Part shown: piece after piece, positions 1-5,908 of the stretch | How the letters are laid out: each line of letters begins with the position of its first letter | How positions within the stretch are numbered: position 1 is the stretch's first letter | DNA from: Acidaminococcaceae bacterium UBA2453 | Lineage (GTDB): Bacteria; Bacillota; Negativicutes; Acidaminococcales; Acidaminococcaceae | NCBI GenBank assembly: GCA_002342505.1 | Contig: DDQB01000083.1 | Location: forward strand, 11,045-21,459 | DNA length: 10,415 nt | Direction: 5' to 3' | Notes under the pieces: model-generated | Database searches by the model: none | What the model saw: only the letters and a program-made list of their open reading frames with translations | Told to the model about the DNA's origin: nothing | Translations under genes and position numbers: made by a program

Positions 1-19
1 GTGCCGGCACTATAAATGA
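1..19. other. Short perfect palindrome downstream of higA, cut by window edge
   Basis: The first ten bases, GTGCCGGCAC, form a perfect 10-bp palindrome lying 9 bases past the higA stop codon. It could be part of a terminator stem or of another repeat, but the window ends here and no U-tract can be examined. No function is assigned. Confidence 0.3.
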
Positions 20-310
20 TCAACCCATATGTTTTCTCGGAACAAATTCAATTCGAAGCGTTGCGTCCATTGCCTCTGCCAAACGTTTTAAAAGCGAGAG
101 GCTCGGATTTCGTGTTCCCCTCTCCAAACGGCTAATATCTGCCTGGCTGATGCCAGACTTTTCAGAAAGCTGAATCTGAGTAAGCCCCGCCTGGATTCTT
201 GCATTAAGTATCGCTCTTGTAATATCCATCTCTGGCTGAAGAGATTCATATTCCTTTTTAAATTCCGGATCCTGCATCAACTCATTTGTTAACTCATCCA
301 AATCACTCAT
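20..310 (-). CDS. higA: HigA-like XRE-family antitoxin
   Basis: This is a 96-residue DNA-binding antitoxin, predicted to neutralise the HigB-like toxin encoded just before it and to repress the shared promoter. A lambda-repressor-type (HTH_3/XRE) helix-turn-helix spans about residues 35-70, with the typical stretch LTQIQLSEKSGISQADISRL and then ERGTRNPSL. The N-terminal part (MSDLDELTNELMQDPEFKKEY) is typical of antitoxins of Gp49-like toxins. The frame is open up to 373, but the ATG at 308-310 is chosen: an AGGAGG site lies 9 bases upstream, and the size then fits the family. The start overlaps the toxin's TGA by 8 bases, indicating translational coupling. The toxin-first order is usual for higBA. 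The family call is secure; no activity is shown. Confidence 0.9.
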   Translation of the reverse strand: MSDLDELTNELMQDPEFKKEYESLQPEMDITRAILNARIQAGLTQIQLSEKSGISQADISRLERGTRNPSLSLLKRLAEAMDATLRIEFVPRKHMG

Positions 311-668
311 ATGTTCCAGCCTCCTTCCTGCAAAAGTAATCTTTTCTTCGCTTTTTTGCCAGCTCAATTTCACTCTTTGGAGTTTTTTGTTGCTTTTTTA
401 CAAACCCGTTGGTCGCTATGATTATTTTCCCTTCGTCAAAAAAATAAAGTATCCGGACTATATCATTACCCTCAACTGTTCGAACTTCAAAAATACCATC
501 TTCGAGAAGTTTGCTCAACGGTTCCCTTGCAAAATTTCCATATTCTTCCAAAATATGAAGATTTGCTACCACTTTAGCTTTCATCTTCATATCAAGAGAT
601 TTAATAAATTCAGCTAACGGTTTACTTCCATCTGCTTCTTTATAAAAATCAACTATAAAATTGAACAC
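303..668 (-). CDS. higB: HigB-like toxin, phage Gp49-like (RelE superfamily)
   Basis: This 121-residue protein belongs to the Gp49-like HigB family (PF05973), whose members are ribosome-dependent or free mRNA endonucleases that arrest growth when unpaired. The family signature is clear: an N-terminal strand (FNFIVDFY), a central VRTVEGNDIVRILYFF strand pair with basic residues, and the C-terminal pattern ATNGFVKKQQKTPKSEIELA followed by KKRRKDY. The start is GTG at 666-668; the complementary strand has AGGAAGGG (675-682) six bases upstream, and no earlier in-frame start has such a site. The next gene (higA) starts inside its last codons. The stretch is AT-richer than the nitroreductase gene and housekeeping cluster upstream, consistent with a mobile toxin-antitoxin module. 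Toxicity is inferred from the family. Confidence 0.9.
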   Translation of the reverse strand: MFNFIVDFYKEADGSKPLAEFIKSLDMKMKAKVVANLHILEEYGNFAREPLSKLLEDGIFEVRTVEGNDIVRILYFFDEGKIIIATNGFVKKQQKTPKSEIELAKKRRKDYFCRKEAGTYE

Positions 669-683
669 CTTTTTCCCTTCCTC

Positions 684-720
684 TTATGCTATATATAACA
701 TAAACAACAAGTGTTGTCAA
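684..720 (-). promoter_or_regulatory. higBA promoter with two inverted-repeat operators
   Basis: Read on the minus strand, a consensus -35 TTGACA (715-720) is followed by a 17-base spacer and a -10 TATATA (692-697), leaving a short leader before the higB ribosome site. Two inverted repeats tile this promoter: a 20-bp near-perfect palindrome at 684-703 (TTATG, an AT core, CATAA) over the -10 and start site, and ACAAC-AAGT-GTTGT at 704-717 in the spacer and -35. Such sites suit autorepression by the HigA antitoxin alone or in complex with HigB. The promoter elements are seen; binding is inferred. Confidence 0.7.
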
Positions 721-900
721 ATACAATATGACTTGAGAATTGTTTTATACAACCTATCGTCGATCCTTGGGATAAAAAGTATCAAATGTTTTATTTTCAA
801 TATATGTCAACAAAGAAACAAATCCTGCAGGATGAAAATCATAAGCCTTTTCTCTCATTTATTGAGCCTTTATGTTAGTCAAACACTATATGCTTCTAAT
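721..900. other. Intergenic stretch, no gene; 12-bp palindrome at 822-833
   Basis: This AT-rich 180-base gap separates the nitroreductase gene from the higBA promoter. I see no RNA gene, no coding frame with a ribosome site and no clear rho-independent terminator. The only structure is a perfect 12-bp palindrome ATCCTGCAGGAT (822-833). As a hairpin it would leave at most a 4-bp stem, so it is more likely chance or a protein site than a terminator. Confidence 0.4.
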
Positions 901-1542
901 TTATTTTACAAACGTCGTCACATCATGCAGCGCTTTCCTCGTCCGCGCTTTCGGCGCTTCGTCCGCGTAACCGAAAGCCAGCGCTGCCACCAGCATGCCG
1001 CGATCGGGATTTTTCTTTTCCAGCCATGCGGAAATTTCCGGATAGGCAAAAAAGATATCGCAGATCCACAAACTGCCAATTCCTTTTTCCTGCGCTGCCA
1101 GCAACATATTTTCAATCGCTGCGGCAATGGATTGTACATTGCAGATCTCCGCAACGCGTTCGTCTACTGTCAGATCCGCAGCGAAATCCGTGCAGCGTCC
1201 CAGGTCATTGGATACCAATACGACCACCGGCGCTTCCCGCATTACAGCAACGCTGGTAAACGCGCCGTTTATAAATTTCATGCTGTCCGGCAAAAACGGT
1301 TCATGGGCTTTGACTTCCAGATTCAGCCCCCGTTCCATCACTTGCGCCAGTTCCTCTTTCGCCTCGCCGCGTACTACCGTAAAATGCCAGGGCTGCCGGT
1401 TCTTGGAAGAAGGCGCTGCAATACCCGCCTCCAGAATCGTATGCAAATCTATTTCCGCAATAGGTTCGTTTTTGAATTTACGGATACTGCGACGAGCTTT
1501 TATCGTTTCCAGCGCAGATACCATTCTCTCTTCTTCCCGCAT
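901..1542 (-). CDS. Nitroreductase-family FMN flavoprotein
   Basis: The 213-residue product fits the nitroreductase family (PF00881), FMN-dependent NAD(P)H oxidoreductases that usually act as dimers on nitro compounds, quinones or flavins; the true substrate cannot be told. The FMN-phosphate motif is the N-terminal ARRSIRKF. It is followed by the family's APSSKNRQPWHF segment, and by the C-terminal GIGSLWICD and ALAFGYADE segments that complete the fold. The frame is open to a TTG at 1575, but the ATG at 1540-1542 is preferred: GAGGG lies 7 bases upstream, and the TTG has no ribosome site. A palindromic repeat separates it from tatD, so it may have its own promoter. Family assignment is firm; no specific gene symbol is justified. 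Confidence 0.88.
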   Translation of the reverse strand: MREEERMVSALETIKARRSIRKFKNEPIAEIDLHTILEAGIAAPSSKNRQPWHFTVVRGEAKEELAQVMERGLNLEVKAHEPFLPDSMKFINGAFTSVAVMREAPVVVLVSNDLGRCTDFAADLTVDERVAEICNVQSIAAAIENMLLAAQEKGIGSLWICDIFFAYPEISAWLEKKNPDRGMLVAALAFGYADEAPKARTRKALHDVTTFVK

Positions 1543-1563
1543 CACGTATCCCTCTTTTACAAA

Positions 1564-1591
1564 AATATTATGCAACCCAAATTTATTGCAA
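1564..1591 (-). promoter_or_regulatory. Possible promoter of the nitroreductase gene, -35 inside repeat end
   Basis: On the minus strand, TTGCAA (1586-1591, 4 of 6 to consensus) and AATATT (1564-1569, 4 of 6) are 16 bases apart, upstream of the GAGGG/ATG start. The putative -35 is the outermost six bases of the palindromic element, so the repeat may supply part of this promoter. Both hexamers are weak and the region is AT-rich, so this is tentative. Confidence 0.3.
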
Positions 1592-1761
1592 CGTAATATG
1601 ATTAAAGCAAAACATCGTGAGCGTTTGCATCATTCTATGAGATGAAATGCGCCGTCGTGGCGAGGCTGTCTGAGGGCGTAGCCCGAGTTCCGAAGCCACA
1701 GGCGCATAAATCCATAGAATGGCAAACGAGAACGGTTTTGCGAAATTGTATTACGTTGCAA
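1586..1761. repeat. 176-bp palindromic element, copy 1, with 13-bp terminal inverted repeats
   Basis: The ends are a perfect 13-bp inverted repeat, TTGCAACGTAATA (1586-1598) and its complement (1749-1761). Moving inward, further arms pair in register: CGTTTG 1622-1627 with 1723-1728, CATTCTATG 1631-1639 with 1713-1721, ATGCGCC 1647-1653 with 1701-1707, GTGGC 1657-1661 with 1695-1699, and a tip GGGC-GTA-GCCC (1674-1684). The whole element could fold into one long imperfect hairpin. Its right end stops one base before the tatD stop codon (1763-1765), so it also encodes the last part of the intergenic boundary. No coding frame or transposase is present. It resembles MITE- or REP-like elements in layout; I do not recognise a named family. 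A second copy lies at the right edge. Confidence 0.85.
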
Positions 1762-1762
1762 A

Positions 1763-2551
1763 TTATTTTATTCTGCCAAACAAAGTTCTTGCATTCTTCG
1801 TAGTCTGTTCCGCAATATGCGCAAAATCCGTACCCCGGACCAGGGCCGCGTTTTGCGCAACAAATTCTGTCATGGCCGGATCGTTGCGCCTGCCCCGAAA
1901 GGGTTCCGGAGCCAGATACGGACAGTCCGTTTCCAGCAGGAATAATTCTTCCGGACAGGCTGCCAGCACTTCCCGCACCTTTTTATTATTTTTATAGGTA
2001 GACGTTCCGCCAAAGCCAAGATAATAGCCCCTCTTCCACAACTCCTTCGCCATTTCCAGAGATCCGGAGTAACAGTGGAAAACAACCTTCAGGTCTTTGG
2101 GAACTTCATTTTGAAAAAAACGCAGACAGTCCCCGTGAGCTTCCCGGTCGTGAATCACTACCGGCAGATCAAGAGAATACGCCAGGTCGCACTGCTGTTT
2201 CAGGCGCAACAGCTGTACATCCTTCGGTTCGTTTTCCTTCCAGTAATAATCCAGTCCGATTTCCCCGATGGCTACCACCTTTTTATGTTCTTTTGCCAGG
2301 GCTTCCAACTCAGCAATATAGCTTTCGCTTTTAATGCCTGCCAGATCTTCCGGATGCCAGCCCACCGCAGCGTACACGAAATCATACTGCTCTGCCATCT
2401 TTACCGACGCAACAGAAGATTCATACGTGGTGCCCTGGGTGATTACCGCTTCCATATCCCTGCCCAGCCGCTCCATCACTGCAGCGCGATCAGCATCAAA
2501 GCGCCCGTCATCAAGATGCGCATGAGTATCTATTATTCCTAAACGTGACAT
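1763..2551 (-). CDS. tatD: TatD-family metal-dependent DNase/hydrolase
   Basis: This 262-residue protein is a full-length TatD-type TIM-barrel hydrolase (PF01026), a family of divalent-metal 3'-5' DNases linked to DNA repair and quality control. Metal-ligand motifs are all present: DTHAHLD (residues 8-14, His10 and His12), EIGLDYYW with the bridging Glu, VIHDREAH, FHCYSG and ETDCPYLAPEP near the C terminus. The ATG directly abuts the metG TAG with no gap, and AAGG lies about 9 bases upstream, so the two are cotranscribed, as in B. subtilis metS-yabD. The gene ends at the border of the palindromic repeat. The physiological substrate of this subgroup is not established. Confidence 0.93.
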   Translation of the reverse strand: MSRLGIIDTHAHLDDGRFDADRAAVMERLGRDMEAVITQGTTYESSVASVKMAEQYDFVYAAVGWHPEDLAGIKSESYIAELEALAKEHKKVVAIGEIGLDYYWKENEPKDVQLLRLKQQCDLAYSLDLPVVIHDREAHGDCLRFFQNEVPKDLKVVFHCYSGSLEMAKELWKRGYYLGFGGTSTYKNNKKVREVLAACPEELFLLETDCPYLAPEPFRGRRNDPAMTEFVAQNAALVRGTDFAHIAEQTTKNARTLFGRIK

Positions 2552-4852
2552 CTATTTTACCTTGCTTCCGCTCTTGATATTCGGCGCATCCGCCAGCACC
2601 AGATTGCCTTCCCCGTCGGAAGCCGCCAGCAGCATACCGTACGACATGATGCCCCGCAGCTTGGTGGGTTTCAGGTTCTTGATCACAATAACATTGCGGC
2701 CCACCAGCTCTTCCGGCGTATAGTACTGGGCAATACCGGATACGATGGTCCGTTCCTCTTCCCCGATCTGCACCTGGATCTTCATCAGCTTATCGGTCTT
2801 GGGAACACGCTCCGCAGACAAAATTTTCGCAACGCGCAGATCGATCTTCGCAAAATCATCAATGGTGATTTCGCCATCTTCTGCCGGAGCGGATTTTTTC
2901 GCATCGCTGCCCATAGCCGCTTCCAGCGCTGCGTTCTTTACCTCGGTGGCAGTACGCACTGCGTCGTCTGCCGCCGCGCTCACCCTTGCTTTGGCAGATG
3001 CAACCGCCGCCAGCACGGCGCCGCCTACCGCTTTGGCTGCGTCGCCTGCAGCCGCTACAGCGTCGCTGGCCGCATCCGCGGCCGAATTAGCTTTTTTCGC
3101 CGCCGCTTCTTTGGCAGCCAAAGCTTTTGCTTTGGCTTCTTCTGCTTTGGCCTGCGCTTCCGCTAACGCATCAGTCTTTTTATTTTCATTCTTTTTCTCT
3201 TTTTTATTGGCTGCGGCTTTGACCGGTTCCGGATGATACTCTTCATGCTTCCCGGTTTCCGGGTTGTACACTTTGCCTGCGTATTTTTTTGTTGCGCCAA
3301 TCAGCGTGCGTCCGTCCGGCAGCACATCGATACGCGGATATAAGGGCTCGCCTTTCACTACTTTGGTCCCGTCGGCGATGCCGCCCCATTTCAGATCGGC
3401 CAGCAAATTCTGTTTTTTGTTTTCCAGCCCCAGCTGACGCAGGATCTCCGGCGTGGTTCCCGGAATATACGGCTCGATCATGACAGCCACAAAGCGCAAT
3501 ACTTCCGCCAGATTATACAGCACCAGATGCAGGCGGTCGTCATCTGCCGGATCCTTCGCCAGTTTCCATGGCGCCGTATCGTCAATATATTTGTTAGCGC
3601 TGGCCACCAATGCCCAGACCGCTTTGATAGCTTCGTTGATCTGCATGTTGTCCATATATTTCTGGTAGGAGACCAGCGTGGATTCCGCCAGCTTCATCAG
3701 TTCTGTATCCACCGGCTGCGCGACAGACGGGCAGTTTTTCAGTTCGCCGCCGTGATATTTTTCCACCATGCTTACGGTACGGTACAGCAGATTGCCCAAA
3801 TCGTTGGCCAGGTCCGCATTGATCCGGTTGATCAGCGCATCGCGGCTGAAGTTACCGTCGCTGCCCAGATTGATTTCCCGCAGCAGGAAATACCGGATGG
3901 CGTCGGCGCCGAACTCGTCGATGAGGCCGTTGGGATCTACCACGTTGCCGATGGACTTGCTCATCTTGGTGCCGTCCACTACCAGCCAGCCGTGACCGTA
4001 CACTTTTTTCGGAATGGCTTCGCCCATAGCCATCAACATAATAGGCCAGATGATGGAATGGAACCGCACGATCTCCTTGCCCACCAGATGGATATCCGCA
4101 GGCCAGTATTTCTTAAATTTTTCTTCGTCTGCCTTGAAGCCGATGGCCGTCATATAGTTCAGCAGGGCGTCAAACCACACATATACCACGTGCTTGGGAT
4201 CAAAAGGCGCTTTGATGCCCCAGTCAAAGGAAGTACGGGTCACGCACAGATCTTCCAGCCCCTGTTTGATGAAGTTGATCATCTCATTGCGGCGGGCTAC
4301 CGGCTGGATAAAGTCCGGGTGCTCGTCGATATACTGCAGCATGCGGTCCGCATACTTGCTCATCTTGAAGAAATAACTTTCTTCCTGCATCTTCTCTACC
4401 GGGCGGCCGCAGTCCGGGCAGTTGCCGTCCACCAGTTGGTGCTCCGTCCAGAAGGATTCGCAGGGTACGCAGTACCAGCCTTCGTAATTTTTCTTATAGA
4501 TATCCCCCTGATCGTAAATCTGCTGCATCACAGCCTGCACCACTTTTTCGTGGCGCTCCTGGGTGGTGCGGATAAAATCGTCGTTGGATACTTCCAGCCG
4601 TTTCCACAGGCTCTGGAATGTGGCAACGATTTTATCTACATATTCAATCGGCGTAATGCCCAGGTCTTCCGCCTTGCGCTGGATCTTCTGACCGTGCTCG
4701 TCACTGCCGGTCAGGAAAAATACGTCTTCCCCCTTGGCGCGGTGATACCGGGCGATAGCATCTGCAACAGTGGTGCAGTACGCATGTCCGATGTGCAGCT
4801 TTTCACTGGGATAATAAATCGGTGTGGTAATAAAAAACGGTTTCTTTTCCAT
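2552..4852 (-). CDS. metG: Methionyl-tRNA synthetase with C-terminal tRNA-binding domain
   Basis: MetRS charges tRNA(Met) and initiator tRNA with methionine in the cytoplasm. The class I catalytic core shows HIGH (residues 20-23) and KMSKS (296-300). The connective peptide holds one Cys4 zinc knuckle (Cys128, Cys131, Cys145, Cys148). An all-helical anticodon-binding domain follows to about residue 520. The last 106 residues (661-766) form a Trbp111/EMAP-II-like OB fold (DFAKIDLRVAKIL, KIQVQIGEEERTIVSGIA, NLKPTKLRGIMSYGMLLAA) that aids dimerisation and tRNA binding. Between them lies an Ala/Lys/Asp-rich insert of about 118 residues (543-660), which explains the length of 766 against roughly 660 for B. 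subtilis MetS. It starts at ATG 4850-4852, preceded by AAGGAAGAAGGG, 34 bases after rsmI, and directly abuts tatD. Confidence 0.97.
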   Translation of the reverse strand: MEKKPFFITTPIYYPSEKLHIGHAYCTTVADAIARYHRAKGEDVFFLTGSDEHGQKIQRKAEDLGITPIEYVDKIVATFQSLWKRLEVSNDDFIRTTQERHEKVVQAVMQQIYDQGDIYKKNYEGWYCVPCESFWTEHQLVDGNCPDCGRPVEKMQEESYFFKMSKYADRMLQYIDEHPDFIQPVARRNEMINFIKQGLEDLCVTRTSFDWGIKAPFDPKHVVYVWFDALLNYMTAIGFKADEEKFKKYWPADIHLVGKEIVRFHSIIWPIMLMAMGEAIPKKVYGHGWLVVDGTKMSKSIGNVVDPNGLIDEFGADAIRYFLLREINLGSDGNFSRDALINRINADLANDLGNLLYRTVSMVEKYHGGELKNCPSVAQPVDTELMKLAESTLVSYQKYMDNMQINEAIKAVWALVASANKYIDDTAPWKLAKDPADDDRLHLVLYNLAEVLRFVAVMIEPYIPGTTPEILRQLGLENKKQNLLADLKWGGIADGTKVVKGEPLYPRIDVLPDGRTLIGATKKYAGKVYNPETGKHEEYHPEPVKAAANKKEKKNENKKTDALAEAQAKAEEAKAKALAAKEAAAKKANSAADAASDAVAAAGDAAKAVGGAVLAAVASAKARVSAAADDAVRTATEVKNAALEAAMGSDAKKSAPAEDGEITIDDFAKIDLRVAKILSAERVPKTDKLMKIQVQIGEEERTIVSGIAQYYTPEELVGRNVIVIKNLKPTKLRGIMSYGMLLAASDGEGNLVLADAPNIKSGSKVK
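2873..3226 (-). other. Ala-rich low-complexity insert region within metG
   Basis: Codons 543-660 of metG encode a charged, Lys/Asn/Glu-rich start (KKEKKNENKK) followed by long Ala-dominated segments with spaced Lys, Asp and Val (for example AEAQAKAEEAKAKALAAKEA). The composition predicts long helices or a flexible rod reminiscent of LEA or histone-H1-like tails. Its position, between the anticodon domain and the OB fold, makes it a linker. The frame is intact throughout. Confidence 0.75.
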
Positions 4853-4886
4853 TGGCTTAACCCTTCTTCCTTTTAATATATATATT

Positions 4887-5726
4887 CTACTCTTTTTCCT
4901 GCTCCTGAATCAAGCGGTTATATAAATCCCGTTTGGGAATTTTAAACTGTTTTGCAATCTGGCTCAGCGCTTTCTTCTTTGGAACACCTGCCACGATTTT
5001 TTCTTTCACCGCTTCCAGAGGGTCTTTTTCATCCTCTTTATCCGCCTGCGGCTCTTCCCCCTGGGCGATGACCAAAACGAATTCGCCCCGGGGCGGATTT
5101 TCTTTTAAGTACAAAATTGCCTGGGACACCGTTCCCCGCCAGAATTCTTCATGAAGCTTTGTCAGTTCCCGGCCGAACGCCATCTGCCGGTCGCCCCATG
5201 CCGCTAAAATTTCTTCCAGCACATCCATGATACGGTGAGGCGCTTCATATAAAACGATGGTAGCCGGAATATTTTTCCAGGCTATTAGCTGTTCTCTCCG
5301 GTTCTTTTTGCTTTTAGGCAAAAAGGCCCCAAAGAAAAACGGAGTGGAAGGCAGGCCCGACGCCACCAGCGCCGTCAGGCAGGCATTGGCACCCGGCACC
5401 GGCACAACGGAAATACCGTTTTCAATGGCCAGCTTCGCCATGGCCTCCCCCGGATCGGAAATGCCCGGGAATCCGGCGTCCGTCACCAGCGCAATATTTT
5501 TTCCCTGCAAGAGTTCCTGCAACAGGACCGGGCCCTGCTTTTCTTTATTATTTTCATCGTAATGGATCAGCTTTCCCTTAATGGAAAAATGATTCAGCAA
5601 CTGCAACGTGCGCCGCGTGTCTTCCGCTGCAATCAAGTCCGCATCCGTCAGTACCTGCACCGCGCGGGGCGTCATGTCACCTAAATTTCCAATTGGGGTT
5701 GCGACTAAATATAAAGTACCTGGCAT
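4887..5726 (-). CDS. rsmI: 16S rRNA C1402 2'-O-methyltransferase RsmI
   Basis: RsmI uses SAM to 2'-O-methylate C1402 of 16S rRNA in the decoding centre. The 279-residue product begins with the family hallmark GTLYLVATPIGNLGDMTPRA and contains AAEDTRRT, DAGFPGISDPGE, VPVPGANACLTALVASGLP and FLPKSK, the tetrapyrrole-methylase fold (PF00590). A short C-terminal helical domain (about residues 240-279, KKKALSQIAKQFKIPKRDLY) is the usual RsmI tail. The frame is open to a TTG at 5753, but the ATG at 5724-5726 is chosen, since GGAG lies five bases upstream and RsmI proteins normally start there. A TATAAT hexamer (5742-5747, minus strand) sits just upstream without a convincing -35. B. subtilis yabC occupies the same place before abrB-metS; no abrB is seen here. 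Confidence 0.95.
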   Translation of the reverse strand: MPGTLYLVATPIGNLGDMTPRAVQVLTDADLIAAEDTRRTLQLLNHFSIKGKLIHYDENNKEKQGPVLLQELLQGKNIALVTDAGFPGISDPGEAMAKLAIENGISVVPVPGANACLTALVASGLPSTPFFFGAFLPKSKKNRREQLIAWKNIPATIVLYEAPHRIMDVLEEILAAWGDRQMAFGRELTKLHEEFWRGTVSQAILYLKENPPRGEFVLVIAQGEEPQADKEDEKDPLEAVKEKIVAGVPKKKALSQIAKQFKIPKRDLYNRLIQEQEKE

Positions 5727-5787
5727 AAGGTCTCCAAAAATATTATAAAACAATTTTTAATAAAAAGATTTTGCAAAACTATTTGTG

Positions 5788-5895
5788 TTATTCCAATACT
5801 TTCCAATGTCCGTAACGTTTTCCGCCGACACGTTCGATACGGCCACTTTCTTTTAACTTTTTGATTTCTCGTTCAACTGTTCTTTGTGCAACATT
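5788..5895 (-). pseudogene. Orphan winged-helix tail of a second AlbA_2-type regulator
   Basis: Downstream of the AlbA_2 gene, in another reading frame, the minus strand encodes a recognisable C-terminal half of a winged helix-turn-helix, VAQRTVEREIKKLKESGRIE, ending RVGGKRYGHWKVLE and a TAA at 5788-5790. It matches the recognition helix and wing that end many AlbA_2/HATPase_c_4 proteins (pattern RTV-REIKKLKE-G-IERVG---G-W). The first helix of the motif is absent: upstream in this frame come unrelated residues and a TAG at 5944-5946. There is no start or ribosome site. I read it as a leftover tail of a related gene, or the gene's former own end after a recombination that supplied the present tail. 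It is not obviously expressed. Confidence 0.7.
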
Positions 5896-5908
5896 TGACG
5901 TTGAATCA

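Noticed and set aside
822..833. ATCCTGCAGGAT palindrome as terminator of the nitroreductase gene
   Set aside because: With a minimal loop only about four base pairs remain, and no solid U-tract follows.
661..1596. Plus-strand 311-codon frame opposite the nitroreductase gene
   Set aside because: It is antisense to a clear nitroreductase and has composition rich in Arg, His, Phe and Gln typical of a shadow frame, with no family motif.
2745..3236. Plus-strand Ala/Ser-rich frame opposite the metG linker
   Set aside because: It is the mirror of the Ala-rich codons (GCN read as NGC) and has no ribosome site.
3527..4876. Plus-strand 449-codon frame opposite metG
   Set aside because: It lies entirely antisense to MetRS, whose HIGH, KMSKS and zinc motifs fix the coding strand. 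The His/Gln/Phe-rich product has no recognisable domain.
5742..5747. Perfect TATAAT as a dedicated rsmI promoter
   Set aside because: No acceptable -35 is found at 16-18 bases, and the implied transcript would start at or inside the ribosome site, so it is left as a remark only.
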